Positions 41,026 through 53,850 of a stretch of DNA of 64,000 bases are shown here, piece after piece. Made by a program: the position numbers and the translations under genes. The DNA comes from Verpa conica. Lineage: Eukaryota; Ascomycota; Pezizomycetes; Pezizales; Morchellaceae. The first letter of the stretch is position 1, and each line of letters opens with the position of its first letter. Under the pieces are notes generated by a model, which saw nothing but the letters and a program-made list of their open reading frames with translations, was not told the origin of the DNA and did not search any database. Where the stretch lies: assembly GCA_033030425.1 (NCBI GenBank), contig JAUFSD010000006.1:1736001-1800000 (forward strand). Reading direction: 5' to 3'.

Positions 41026-44000
41026 TAAAGGTATTATAACAAGTGGAATTAATCTACAAAGTACAACGCATACATTTTACCCTAAATCTTTCCAACAAAA
41101 TGTTACATATAATATTTTATTTGTTGAGTTTTTGATCTCGGGACTAGATCCCAAGAAAGTCTTGAACCCCCTTACCCCCCCCTCCGCCGCATCACAGACT
41201 CAATTCTGTTTCTATTGAACTATTAGCTGCACACTCTAACGAATCACTACTCTGAGCACCGATATCAATTCTACCAATTATTCAACATAAATCATAATTA
41301 CTGTGTGCGGGGCTGGTGTTTGTATGATAGACCTCAAATGACTCAAGGAAAGCTATGTTTATTAGTACATCTAGTCTTGACTAAAATCTCTTTTTTAAAG
41401 AAAATATAGTTTAAACCCCCTTAGCTGTGGTGTATATAAAAATGCTTAATTGTGTCCTAATATTATGTATAGTTCTATGCTTCCCCCGAGGCGAGGGTTT
41501 TTTCTTTCTCTTTCGTCGTTTGAGACATGTTTCAGGAAATTCTTGTATGTCACTATACTCTTGCATCACAAGACACGTAGCCCACGGAAGCTGTTTTGCT
41601 GGGCTTAGATGGTCCTGACGATCAAATCCTGATATACGCCAGCAAGAATCTGAAGAAGGACTCGAAATAACGGTCAATAATAGGGGCCTGGCTGTGGTGG
41701 GACCTAGTAACTGCTTCATCATAACCTATCACTCGATTAGTCCTAATGGCAAGTTTATGACTTTGTCTCAATTCCTTATAATTCCTTATGATTTTTTCGT
41801 TGAAATAATGATATATCAATTCCTCCTATATAGAATAGAGGGTAGAATGTCTCTATCGGGGATGTTAGCACATTGCGGCTACAAACGTTTCAGCCTTGTC
41901 TAACGTGCACGATCATGCAGTCATCCTAAAACTCAACTCCCCCCCCTCAATAATTGGATAGCTTATTTAGAGCCTGTCGCTACTTAAATTTCTAAATTCT
42001 CCGAACCAGTGATCTGAGTCCCCGACCTGCAAGGCTCACTATAGCTCTGGTAGCCCCCCCCCCCTTCAAACATTTTTTTTTCTAGAGTGGGGGGCGATAA
42101 AGCCCTATATATAATCAAAGGAGCGCATGCACAAAATACCCGCCAGAATTGAGCTACAAACATACAAAAAAAAGGAATTACCCCCGATCTACACATATAT
42201 GAGATATTGCCCCATTCCATATCATTTGAGCCGCAACCCAAGAAGAGCATCTCCGAAGCCCCCGTTACAATCGTCCTGATGCCCCGCACTAACAATTGGC
42301 AGCACTCTTTCTGTATAGTGCCTGGGCATCTCCCTCAATCTCCATAGGTAGGAGAAAATATCCATCTTGATGCTCTTCGAGTACTATTCTTTTATAACGC
42401 TCCCCCCCCCCTCACAAGCGGATATCCCCGGTTGACTTGAACCTCTTTACAGCGCCCATGAAGTGGTATTTCAAAAGTTTCTACAGTAGTTATTCCAGCG
42501 TAATACTATACCAGAGAGCAATAGCTAAGGTGATACCCGGATACGAGCGGGCGATCTATACATATTCACGACCTTGGGAAGACGGGGACGAGTGGTGAAT
42601 AAGCAGCTGAAGAATGTTCTGCAAAGATATTCATGTACCTTTGGATTGGGGATACTATGTGAGTTGATAAACTTTGATATACATACTTCTAACTATTTAG
42701 CTATGCTCTCTCTCTCTCTCTCTCTCTTTCTCTCATCTTTAGTGATCCCGAGCTTTATAATCTCACTATTAGTCGTTTTATACCCATTAGTATTCCGTTT
42801 TAATATAGGGTTACTTCGTAGTGGAAGGTGGAACCTTGTATCGACTAAATTACATGTGGGCTACGAGTCATTGTGTTGATGGACCCTACTTCAACAGAGT
42901 ATAAGTTAGATACTAAGGAGACAATACTTCACCTTGCTACAGCTCAACAAGGGACGTATCTCCAGTTCAATGCAGTGGACATCACTTCAAGAGTATCAAG
43001 TACCCGACATATTAAACCGGGAGGAAATCATACTAGGAACACTCATGATTCTCGAGGTGCTGTGATACTCGGAAACAGTATTAGATAGAGGGGACATACT
43101 AAGAAAGCCCCGCCACACCTCGTGCATAATATACTCTATTCTTATATTCAGCTAAACACAAACATTAATAAACTCTACAACCTGACAGTAAGAGAGAAAA
43201 AAAAAGTAAATAGGCAAATCTAGAGGGTTCACGCGTGAAGTAAATATTAGGCAGTGATGGCTCTCTAGTCGCACAGTTATACAATATGACCTGATTCTTC
43301 CGCACCCACTATAATCAACACACTTTAAAAGACGGTCTCGACCTCAGTAGCGCCTATCTTGTGCTCTTGTAGGTCATCGCAAGCCCCGGCTTAGGCAACA
43401 TTCACAGTTTAGCCGGCTATGAAAAACACTGATAGGGTTTCGACCGGATGTCTACCGAGCTAAGCAACGCTTTTTTTTGTCACACAAGAAAGAAAGAAAA
43501 AAATAGAGTAGACAATGTGCAGCTTCGGTTCGGATTTTTGTGAAACCCGGGCACAAACCTTCGGTAATATTTAATCGGTGCTTAACCCCCCCTCTCAAAT
43601 CGTTGATAGGGAAAAGTCCCGAGTACCGTTTAGGGGGACCGTCGAATGGGAAATTTTTAGCGAAAGGGGAGAAGAGATTCGGGCCTAAAAACCTTCTTCA
43701 ACATCCCAGGTATTCACTAGAGCTATCTGGAAGTGGGTTAGTATCCACTTTCCGATAGATCAGCGATCACTCTGGGTTACATAAGGAAAGTAGCCCAACT
43801 ACATTTGTATCCGGCAGATTTTATTTACTATATTAGGCGAGGTTACCAAAGTAGACTAAATCAATCTTGTATTCTAGATATTAAGACTAACAAGTAATTA
43901 TATAACTACCCAAAACGGGCTACCGTCAAGGTGTTCTTCCTTATCAATCACGGTTAGTGTGGCTGGCTCGCCACTGTTTGTGATATGTTCGTATCTCTGT

Positions 44001-47000
44001 CTATGATTTTAATCATCGTTGCTATGACGCTGAGAGAGTGTGCCTTAATTGTAACTTCTATGTTCGTCCTCCGCTCGATCACACGGTACACTGTAATACC
44101 GTACCACATCTAAGGTTATTAAGCAAACCGGCTGTGCTTGCTGGTGAGGGTTTTGAGCTATTATTGGCTTATGGAGATACAACTAGCGAGAGAAAGCGCC
44201 TATATTTATTATAAGCTTACAAGAGTACCCAAATGCGTGAGAAAAAACCTACATCTAGAGACACAGAGAATTTCGAGAGTATAGTATCTCTAGCAGAAGT
44301 TGTCTTGGGCCGGGCTTATTTTGCCATAGTAATCTGTTATCTGGTCCGGTCCGGGCCAGGCCAATCTTTTGACCGGGTCGGCCCAAGTCAACCTCTGATC
44401 TCTAGTACTACCTCTGTATCAACAAATCCGGTATGGAAAATAGATACCTAGATACCTATGCATACCATGCAAGGTCTCTCAGAGCTTTCACTTCTCCAAT
44501 AGCGAACGAGTATTAGTGCCTGGCACACCACAAGGTATTGAAGAAATGAAATGTGTATAAACGGCCAAAATTGAGGTTTTCCGGCTGAAATATTCATAGA
44601 ATGCAATCACCCCTCAGGATCATCCATTACTTTTATCCACAAGTTCTATATTACCCGAATGTATTTAGTATCCCATACGACATTAAAATCTTTTTTCCAG
44701 ATAAGAGAGCAGCTACTAACCTTTGCAATAGATCTTAGGCGCATACCTACGCTACTATACTGTTCAATCATATCTCTGAATTCCTGTTCCCCCCAAATGA
44801 CTACCCAACTAATAGCTGGGATAAATTTGATTGAAAATCATGTAAGCTTATCTGTGCTGTCGCACGTGAAAGCATCTCTCGTGGTGTAAAGAAATCTCTT
44901 CCATGTCATCCTAGTAGGAGATGTTTTCTTAGACATTTAATTTGTTTCCCCTCAGAGCACTTTATAAATTTGTGTAATAATTGCTTATATACCTTAAGCC
45001 CGTATATCGCAAGCCTAATGGCGTAGCCGGATTCTATCTCTCCACATTACGAGAAAGTTCCAGGTGGCTGTACAGCCATGAGTGAGACTATCAAAAGTAT
45101 GTGTCCACAACGCACTCTACAGTAGGTTAGTCCATAGTAGAACTTCCACTCTGGGAGAAGTAGCGTAGGTACCCTAAGACACTTCCGGTAGTGTTTCTAC
45201 TATAAAGGCTCGACTAGTATATCCCTCGTAACACACGCTAGTAGCGATAATGAGGGGGTGGCTGTGGGTCTGTGTAAGTATTTTTTTTTTTTTTTGAATA
45301 AACTATACTCAAAACTGTGGGGACTACCTCGTTTAGTGTTTTCCTATTCCATGTGATCTGGTAGCCAGAGACCAGCTCCTTGTGAACGCTTTTTAACAGC
45401 GGAATGATAAAATTATAAATTTCATAGCTGGTGTAGCATTGGTCAAGCATTAGACTGCCTTTATCGTCCATGATTCCATCACTCCCCCCAGTCAACTCAT
45501 CTTTGTCTGATTCAACAGATGGTTAAACCAACAAACCACCCAAATGATAGAGCGGTTGGCATAAAAGCTTCGAGTAAGATGGAGGGGAGTAAGAATATCA
45601 CTCCACTCAACGCGGTGATGAGTGTGTAGCTTTTGCTTCCCCGATGGGTGATGGGTGAGATGACGCTGATGGTAACGGTAGAAGAATGAGGATGATAAAG
45701 ACTATGACGGCAGTAGTAGTTGAGACTAGCGGGAAGGGGGTGATGACATCCTTGCACCACCACTCCAAAATGACCCCATTTAAACCTCACAACCTTAAAA
45801 CCCCAACACAAACCCACCTACAATAACCCCCCCCCCCGCCTAGAATTATCAGCGTGTAACTATAGTCTTATCAACGTATAATTGAGGGTCAATGCCAAGG
45901 GGGGCTCGGGGGGTTCCACAGGTTGCCGCTCTCTGGTCATACAAAGACTTACAGAAGAGTAAAAGATCATCACTCAGCTAGTACCCGGACGGTGTCCCGG
46001 ATCTACAAGGGGTTCCATCTATGTACGACCTTTGTGAACCCCTCGTGTGCACTCGCTAGATACTTCTCGAATAGACAAGAAATCTCATCCGATCTATTCG
46101 CGGGGCCCCTCCCTGACCACCTATAGCGGGGGTTTGTTTGTTTTTTCTACTTTTTTTTTTTCTGGCGTGTTTACAGAAGTCTAGGCGTAGCTTCTAAAAG
46201 AATATTTAAACTACCGCTCTTAATTCATGCTTTATCACTCCCTTGCGTATAAAAGGGGGGGACACCAATAAAGAAAAAAAAGATTATTATCCAGGCGAGA
46301 TCTAGTTGTAATGATTACTGACCAGCTAGCGGCGACGCCGAAAGTATGGTTATATATCAAAATCCCGCAACCTTATGTTATCCTAAGCGTACCAAAGCAC
46401 CGGGTCTCTGTCTGCTCAGTTGCAAGAACACGCATTCCCTGTTTTGGTCTGAACATGCGGGAACTCTGATAATATCTTAGTATTTTTTTTTTTGCTTTTG
46501 TTTTCAAGAAAAAATAAAAGAATAAAAGTAAAAATGGATTTTTTTAATGAAGAGTAGCTTATAAAGTTTTGTTGCAAAAATAGTGTCATTGGGTGGTTAG
46601 TGCGGAGAGACCGAAGCTAGTGATGTGATACATCGAGTGAGATCGTGTGAATATATACACCTTGGCACACAACCCCCCCCTTCACCCGCGTGTATTACAA
46701 CCGGCTGTACTACTAGTTATCTACTCGATCTGTCGAGTGGGGAGGATTATACCGGGAGACGTTAGCGAGAGATATCCAATCAAAGCTAGAGGAAAACCAG
46801 GAAACCATACAAAATAAAGTAGACAACACCCAGACTATCGGATTAAATACTAATTAATGGCCGACTCGCGGAACCTAGAATAGACACGACTCGGTATCGA
46901 ATGAATACTGTTGTGTATGTCCTCGGTTGGTATTAATCTATCCACCGCCACTTAACCAAAAGCGTACAGACTATAATACCACCCAGTGATATGTAGAGCG

Positions 47001-47273
47001 AGATTAGTAGGAGTAATGTAACCATAACGGAACTGGGTCTTCGTTTTCCGAGGGGCGTATCACAAACCCCTATTCATTCGATTTCAACCATGCAGGCTCG
47101 GTAAATCAAAGTTAATTACATAGAAACTCTATTGTTCAATACACCTTGTAGGCGAGTTCGGAACGCTGAAGCGTAAGTAGGGAGGGATATAAATTCATCG
47201 AATTATCTCTGAAAATCAAATCATCCAGCTTTTATTCCCAAGTATCTGACTCTTCTCACACAACTTATCCACT
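41026..47273. other. 6.2-kb gene desert
   Basis: AT-rich DNA without a supported gene. It contains homopolymer and simple repeats: poly-C near 42049-42062, (CT)n at 42708-42731, poly-T at 45281-45295 and poly-C at 45828-45837. On the minus strand, 45512-45817 encodes a hydrophobic segment (LITALSGVIFLLPSILLEAF) next to another frame at 45238-45495. Neither has an ATG start and no clear intron joins them, so a gene is not called. A GC-rich GGTCCGGTCCGGGCCAGGCC at about 44344 is notable in AT-rich surroundings. Confidence 0.4.
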
Positions 47274-47901
47274 ATGAAGCTCGCTATTATTTCTGGTGTG
47301 TTTGCACTTTTGTGCAGGTGTGTCCCTATAATAACCTCATGCCTACAAAAAATAAAACCTAACATAACCCAGTATCGCCCAAGCTGAAGCCAACGCCGAA
47401 GCCAACGCCGAAGCTGAACTCACCAGCGGCGTCGAAAAGCCCACACTCATCGAAACCATAATAACCCTCCCAACAGTCAAGCCCAGCACCACCAAAACGT
47501 GCACCAACACCACCATCTACCAGACCGTCACGCTCCCCCCAATCACGGTAATAAACACCACCACAATCACCACCACACTCCCTCCAAAGACCGTGACGAA
47601 TACAACTACGGTTACGTCTACAATCACCAGGACTGGTGTGATTACTATAACCCCGTCGTGCACAACGACAACGGCGACGACGAATACGTGCCCGGAACTG
47701 TGTGTGGTTACAAAGACGGTTAGTGGTTGTGAGATTGATAGGACGTGTGTGCAGACGGTGTCGACTACTACTACTGGGTGTAATTGCCCGGTTGCTTCTT
47801 GTACTAGTGTCAGGGAGGTCACTACTTGTTTGACGTGCCCGCCGTTGGGGATAAAGACTGTGGGCTGTAGTACGGCGAGTGCTAGTCCTACGGTGTTTTA
47901 G
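47274..47901 (+). CDS. secreted Thr-rich, Cys-containing small protein
   Basis: Exons 47274-47317 and 47373-47901, with a 55-bp intron (GTGTGT to ACCCAG), give 190 residues. The start ACTATGAAG gives MKLAIISGVFALLCSIAQA, a clear signal peptide split by the intron. Next comes an AEANAEANAEAE tract, possibly a propeptide. The mature part is very Thr-rich (TVTLPPITVINTTTITTTLP style) and ends in a Cys-rich part with about 12 Cys (CPELC, CNCPVASC, CLTCPP). Dense Thr suggests heavy O-mannosylation, as in cell-wall or small secreted effector-like proteins. There is no GPI-like hydrophobic tail. No family is recognised, so the wall or effector role is inference. Confidence 0.72.
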
Positions 47902-48689
47902 GCGGGTAGGTGTTGAATGAGGGGATTTGTCTAGTGTCTTGTTGTGCTTTTGTTGAGTGAATAAGAAAGACTATTAGTTCAATTGTAACATGATTGCTAG
48001 AGATTTATAACTGGGCTTGGAAGTAATAAAGTCGGTCTCTTCAACTTCTTATTTATATGGGCTGCCTTTCTAAAACTGTGCATTGCCCACACCCTCCGGG
48101 AGTATTTGACAACCCTGAATGCCCGCCGAAGACGGTCTGTTATTTACAATAGTTGGGCTCAGGGGTGCTTTGTCAGTGCTGTAAGGGATTATTGTGTTAA
48201 CCAACGTCGTGATCGGTAAAAGATGTATGGCTTTTTGAGTAGCTAGTTAAGGAGTGCATTCACTCATATAGTCATGATATCTCACTCACATTACTGCATG
48301 CGGCCAATATAGTCTATATTCACTGCCTCTATAGATTGTCTCTCCATTCTTATCAAACAACCCCACGCTCACTCAACACATGTATGGCAATTTGCATGAG
48401 GGCTGAGGCTCTGCTTCGAGACTTGGCACCTCTGTCCGGGTAACCCGGGTTTATTGTGTCATCCCTCACTCTGTTCATCCTTCCCCCGCTGACAAAGGAT
48501 CTAGACAATTCCCCCCTCCTCTCTCCAATCACATCCCCCCACTCTCCCACTCTCCCACTCTCTGCTCATTCCTAGACATCTCCAGTGGATGAATTACTAA
48601 TATTCCCCTTGTGACCTCACTCGAGAAGGAACCAAAGGAAAGAAAGAAAAACACCACACCTCCCCAACCTCCCCAGTCCTCACCTCACA
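47902..48689. promoter_or_regulatory. intergenic; promoter of the ING gene
   Basis: About 790 bp. The 3' flank of the secreted-protein gene passes into a pyrimidine-rich leader (48470-48680, CTCTCCCACT repeats), typical of fungal promoters and 5' UTRs. No gene is seen. Confidence 0.5.
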
Positions 48690-51600
48690 ATGGCCTCCAA
48701 AGCCCCCCCTCCCATCTCTATCCCCTCCACTCCACTACTCACCTCGTCCTCCTCCCGCCGACAGCCCATGCGACAAGCACGCACAAACCCCGTCCGGAAA
48801 AACGCCAACTCCAAGCTCCCCGCCGGCAGACTCACAAACGGCACCGGCCTCAACGGACAACCCACACCGTCCACCCAACCGCCCTCAAAATTCTACCCCG
48901 CACTAACAGCATTCACCGATGCCGTGGACGCGCTGCCATCCGAGACCATCCGCCACTTTACGCTCCTCCGAGAAGTCGACGCGAAAGCCTACGGTCCCGA
49001 AGCAACGCTGCGAGGTCTCATAGCGTCAGCGCAAGCCTTACCTGCCCCCGAAGAACCCTACGAATTCGACCCGGCGCTAGAGACCATGAAGCAGCTAGAC
49101 GACCTGCAGCGACGGCGAGAGGAGCTGACTAACGTTAACGAGGTTGTATTACTGCATGAGCTCGAGGCAACACAGGCTGCGGAGATCATGGGGGGTCTAA
49201 AGACGATCCTGGGACACCCGGAGACGCGACGGGCGAGGTGTTTACAGATCCGCACGCAGATATCAGAGATTCTTGTTACGTTGGACGAAAAGATTCACGT
49301 CATTACGACCGCTTACGAGGCCCTGCAGAAGCATTTGCAGAGGATTGATCACGCGTATAGTTATGTGCAGCATGAGATTCCGGATCTGTATAGGCTGGGG
49401 AGCACAGAGCATTGGGCGTACAAGGAGCCCGTCAAGAAGGGCACGGCGGCGGCTCAGGCGAGGGCGGCGGAGAGAGCGCAGAGGGAGGCGGAGGAACGAC
49501 ACACCGCACAGCAGTTTGAGGCGTCGAATACGCGTTCGGAAACTAGACGCGAAGCTCTACTACGACAGAAGGCCGCCGCGGCGGCGGCGGCGGCTGCTCA
49601 CCAGGCTACGGCGGTCAACGAGGAGGACGAACAAGCGCCGAGAGAACCGAACCATGCACAACCGGCAAAGAAGCTACACGGAAACTCGAAAATACGCAAG
49701 GAGCAGGAGGCCCTGGCATCGGCAAAGAGAATGGCAGAACACCAATCTGCGAACGGCGGTGGAGGCCTCGTACCAGCTACCGGAACAACACCAGTGGTTT
49801 CGCAACAAAAGAGACGGAAAACTACGAATACAACTAAAGAAACACCAACTACTACAGATAAGGTCACAGCTCCAGGAACCACCAGCAAAGGCTTAGGGAG
49901 CCCTAGAGCCGGAACTCCAGCTAGTACCAGCAAGAGGGGTGGGAAGTCAGGGTCTGGAACGGGTGCGGGTAGAGGGGGGCGAAGGTAAATTCTCCCCAGT
50001 CTCGTTTTGAACCCTTATTTCATTTTGACTTTTTTTCTTCGGCTTTATCATCTTTTCTTTTTATATATATCACTTTCACGGATTTCAAGCACTTTCTTTT
50101 GAGCAGGGGGAGGATGATCCCTTTTACCTCTTTGCGTCTGTATAAGTACTGTTCGGAGAAAGGCGTAACTGTAAGATTTTTTACTTTCTTCTTCGATTTT
50201 ATAGGGTTTATGGGTGGAGAATTTTTGATATCCTATTTCATTATCTTTGGACTTTTTCACTACGTTATTAGCCATGGTTTTGAATCATTTCCTATTAGGT
50301 GTCTATCGCGCGGGTGTCCTTTGCTGTACAATTAGATGGGGATGTGGGCTACTTTAATAGGGTTTTAGGGGCCGCCTCTCAGAGAAAGAAAGACGCACGG
50401 ACAAAGCCGGGTGTTTGGTCCCTGCGCCTGCGCTGCAGCTGTCCGTGGAAAGATTTATTTTGTGCCGCATATCCCTCCTTTTTGTTCTTTTTTTAACCCC
50501 CCTTTTTTTATTCACATTCCTCACCGCTCTTTATGTTTTTTTTTCTTCTTCCCCCAATCCTACTATTTGATCTTGTTTTTTGTTGTTGTTGTCACGCCCT
50601 TTTTTTCTTATTTACCCCTGCTCGCGTTCTTGGATACCCCCCCTGATTTGCTATTTTTTTTTAATCTCGCTTGCGCGGCTTGTTCCGAGACGAGACAACC
50701 CGCCCCCATGAAAACGATCATCTTTCTAACTTCTCTTTTTGCTTTTTGTTTTGTTTTTTAATCCAGTAGGAATCTTGGGCCCGCTCCATCACCCCACCTC
50801 CCATCTGCGGGTTCGCCTATACATCCGATATTCCCTGGCGCGTCTGTGACGTCAAAACTCCCAGGACCCGGAGGGGACACGCCCGATGCCGCCTCGACCG
50901 CCCGACCAAGCGAGGCGCTGCCGAGGACGGCGCCGAAGAGTGCAAAGAAGGAGAAGGAGAAGGATAAAGATGTGATCGTAAGGGAGGACGACATCGTCGT
51001 GGCGACAAGCTCAGTAAGGAGGAATAGCAAAGTTGCCGCGACACCAGAACACCGTGGCACAGAAGTCTTCGGGCGGGTACTGGAGGAGAGGACATTCGGG
51101 AAGGAAAGAGAAGACGTTGCTATGGGTGGTACTGGAGAGAAGGGATTTCCAGAACCTGTCATGAAGGCACCCCACGCCCCAACAGCGGATGCCCCACCAG
51201 AGAAGCCGGCAAGTAAGCGGAAGAAGGACCTACACCACAGTATCACCCTTGCAGGCCCCGACGAAATGCAGGGTATCGAAACCGAACAACAGCACCGAAA
51301 GGAGGCTGCCGAGAAAAAGGAAACCGAGAAGAAGAGGAAACGCCACGATGATCATCCCCCGGCACATGCCGCAGTCCCTGGGACCGAGAAGGAAAAGCCA
51401 TCAAAATCTCATTCGAGCTCCAAGGCCCGTCCATCAACCTCTGATGGCCTTGCTGCGGCTCAGCAAACACCCACCACAACCTCTAAGCGTGGTGGTCGCA
51501 AGCGCGCAGACTCCTCCGCAGCCGCTCTCACCCATGTTACCCGTGCCATGAAGACCGAAGAGCCAGGCGAAGAGGAGACCCAGGTCTCTGAGGGAGAAGG

Positions 51601-51902
51601 CGCATATGCGGATGCAGAGGATGACGGCGATGCGGATGAAGAAGAACCTGTTTACTGCTATTGTCAGCAGGTGAGCTACGGAGAGATGGTAGCGTGCGAT
51701 GCAGAACACTGCCCTAGAGAGTGGTTCCATCTAGATTGCCTGGGGATTCAGCAAGCCCCCAAAGGTAAAAGTATGTTCTTTCGCCTTCGTGTTCCAAGAC
51801 CGTAAAGAGATCCATATAACTAACATGGTGATAGCAAAATGGTACTGTAATGAATGTAAGGAGAACATGACCAGAGGAAGAAGAACCGGGAGTAGAGCGT
51901 AG
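48690..51902 (+). CDS. ING-family PHD-finger chromatin protein
   Basis: Three exons, 48690-49984, 50767-51764 and 51835-51902, give 786 residues. Residues about 66-250 form the ING N-terminal domain: [34 protein letters not shown], then a long helical hairpin to [17 protein letters not shown] disordered Lys/Ala/Ser-rich linker follows. The C-terminal PHD finger (about 727-775) has the zinc ligands in order: [20 protein letters not shown], then [10 protein letters not shown], then after the last intron [11 protein letters not shown] proteins recruit histone acetyltransferase or deacetylase complexes (as yeast Yng1, Yng2 and Pho23 do) and read H3K4me3. The first intron is 782 bp, about ten times the local norm, and falls in the linker; both its splice sites fit phase (AG/GTAAAT, TCCAG/T). 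Which paralogue this is cannot be decided here. Confidence 0.88.
49985..50766 (+). other. unusually long (782 bp) intron of the ING gene
   Basis: The intron is T-rich with several poly-T and poly-C tracts (50480-50660). It reads GTAAAT at the 5' end and TTTTTAATCCAG at the 3' end. All frames inside carry stops. Simple eye search found no complete C/D snoRNA box pair. It could hide an alternative promoter, since downstream Met codons exist in exon 2. Confidence 0.55.
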
Positions 51903-53151
51903 GTAAGTTTTTATCGTAGAGTAGCGTAGCGTAGGGGTGAAAAAAAAAAACCTCCCCACTATTTTGTCCCTCCCTCCCTTCCCCCCCAAAAAAAAGATCC
52001 CTGGTGTAGATGGTGTAGTGTAGCATACATCCTTTATTTTTATTTTTATTTTATTTTTTATTTTTTTGAATCATGGTTGGGAATTTGGGCGGTTCTATCT
52101 TCTTTTTTTTTCTTCTTCTCTACTTCATTTTCATCCTTCTAGTTACGTATTAGTTCCTTCAGCCTTTTTTTTTTTTTTTCTGATTTTGTCAATGATCTAG
52201 GATTGATTCTTTCTTATTTTTTTGTTAGCGGGGGGGGGTGGCAGAGTTTGTGGTGTGGATAATAGAGCAGAATTTGGATACCTGTATAGATGTCTTATTA
52301 TGTCTGTTGAAAAAGCACCTAGACGGTGTGTATAATCTATGGAGACGGCCTCCAATAACAAACAGCCTCGTTTATAAAGTCCTCCCTCGAGGGGGGTGGC
52401 TCTAACCTAATTTATACATGATCGTCGAGTCATACTTTATCACTCGCTTATAGAAAAAAAAAAACACGTATGAGTCGTGGGGGGTCTGGCGCTTGGTAAA
52501 CTTCCCCTTTTTATGAGATGGTAGTTTAGTGACGACGTTAGCTAATGATCTCGGCTATCGAGCGCTTACAGTGTGTCAGATCACTTACATGTGTCTGCCA
52601 ATAACAGCGCCAGGAAGGTGTAATATTAGAAAAGACGGCTTTTTTAAAAAAAAAAAAATATAATCTTGTTATTAAAGTTGATTAGGGGTTTTTAGATGTC
52701 TAAGTAAGATAGTCTTTGGCTGGATGTGGGTGGTAATACATAGTGGGGTGTTAATTAGGCATTCGTTGAGGATTTACTAAACCTATAAGGTAGAGTTACT
52801 GTAAGAGTTATATCGGGTTTTTTTATGCGAGTCTTGTTTCGTTGTGCTTTTCTTGTATTTAGTAAATGACGCGTAAGAAGGGGGGAGGAGTATTTTAATA
52901 TAGAAGTTGGAATGTCCAGCCACAGTAGTTAGTGAAAAACAAACCCTCTGGAATTCTGACTCTACCTCCCCCCTCCCTTGTGTCTATACCTCCTTGGAGG
53001 CTGGGGGTTTGTGGGCATGGGGGGGGGTAAGGCTTGGAGCGCTTACTAAATACTATCAAAATTTTAGGTATGGATTCCTAGCAATTGCCTTGTATTGGAC
53101 ATTGACTTGTATAATAGGAATTAGCCATACCAGTAAAAAAAAAAAACCTAC
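51903..53151. other. intergenic tract rich in homopolymers
   Basis: This 1.25-kb stretch after the ING gene holds poly-A, poly-T and poly-G runs (51938-51950, 52167-52180, 52231-52240, 52645-52659, 53137-53147). The frame at 52907-53260 spans into the next relic. No intact gene is supported. Confidence 0.45.
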
Positions 53152-53370
53152 CATGGTATTCCATAAAGTCCCCCAACGAACTTATTCTCGACATTTCCGA
53201 GAGACTCCACACACACACTCAACAAACTATAACCCAACAAACACCTCTACATCCTCCTAACCCCACGCCGCAGTGAGGGTTACAGACCCTGACGAATTAT
53301 TCATCTGGGCAGGCAGCATCGAAGTTGTTGGAAGGCTTGATGAAAGTTGTTGTCGACATAAATTATGCAC
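53152..53370 (+). pseudogene. F-box/ankyrin pseudogene fragment
   Basis: An ATG at 53152 reads MVFHKV. One extra C in a CCCCC run then shifts the frame; in the shifted frame the sequence continues PNELILDISERLHTHTQ, a clear F-box-like start as in the gene at 34.9 kb. After a gap a third frame reads PHAAVRVTDPDELFIWAGSI then EVVGRL, which resembles the first ankyrin repeat (the intact gene has LHKFAVRDVEGLTALQWAV). Two frame changes and an abrupt end mark it as dead. The resemblance is by eye and short. Confidence 0.45.
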
Positions 53371-53703
53371 TGTATAGCATTACTAAAGACAGAAGTAGAG
53401 TATACGATGACACAATACCATTACTGCTATATAGTCTACAGTGCCCAGTTTAATTATGGAGGGACACCGACAAACTTCATCGCGTGATTAAACGGTGCAG
53501 GGACTGGGGATTCCGACAGCACATACTCGAGTAATCTCTACCGTGACGATGATGATCGACGCGGGTGTAGATGTCCAGAAGGAGAAACTATGTACATGAT
53601 AAACATTAGACCTAGCGAGCATGTTTCACATAAGCTCACCTATTGTAAGCCCCAATCACAAGCTCTCACTCGTGGAAATTCACCTCCCAACCCCCCTCAA
53701 AAC

Positions 53704-53729
53704 AAATGAATGAATGAATTAATCATAAC
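53704..53729 (-). mobile_element. ultra-short LINE 3'-end insertion (26 bp) with 14-bp TSD
   Basis: A 26-bp segment lies between ACCCCCCTCAAAAC (53690-53703) and ACCCCCCTCAGAAC (53730-53743), which differ at one base. On the minus strand it begins GTTATGATTAATTCATTCAT, the same LINE end and (ATTC)n tail as at 6.0 kb. Only the last dozen LINE bases before the tail were copied. Confidence 0.75.
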
Positions 53730-53822
53730 ACCCCCCTCAGAACCGCTAAGCAGTGTAGTTATAGGGTTATGAATCTTACATCAAAAAGTGACTTGTAACT
53801 CTGTTTTTTCTGCGTAGCATTC

Positions 53823-53850
53823 TGTACTTATGATTAATTCATTCATTCCA
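53823..53850 (+). mobile_element. ultra-short LINE 3'-end insertion (28 bp) with 10-bp TSD
   Basis: A 28-bp segment beginning TGTACTTATGATTAATTCAT and ending in ATTCATTCCA lies between perfect copies of CGTAGCATTC (53813-53822 and 53851-53860). It lies about 95 bp from the oppositely oriented copy. Confidence 0.75.

Noticed and set aside
45238..45817. Two adjacent minus-strand frames that might form a small membrane-protein gene
   Set aside because: Neither has an ATG start, and no consensus intron joins them in phase. The evidence is only one hydrophobic stretch.
50099..50761. Phe-rich frames inside the ING intron
   Set aside because: They are translations of poly-T tracts and are interrupted. 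The flanking exons join cleanly across them.
52907..53260. 117-codon frame
   Set aside because: It spans homopolymer runs and an F-box relic read in another frame, so it is not one protein.
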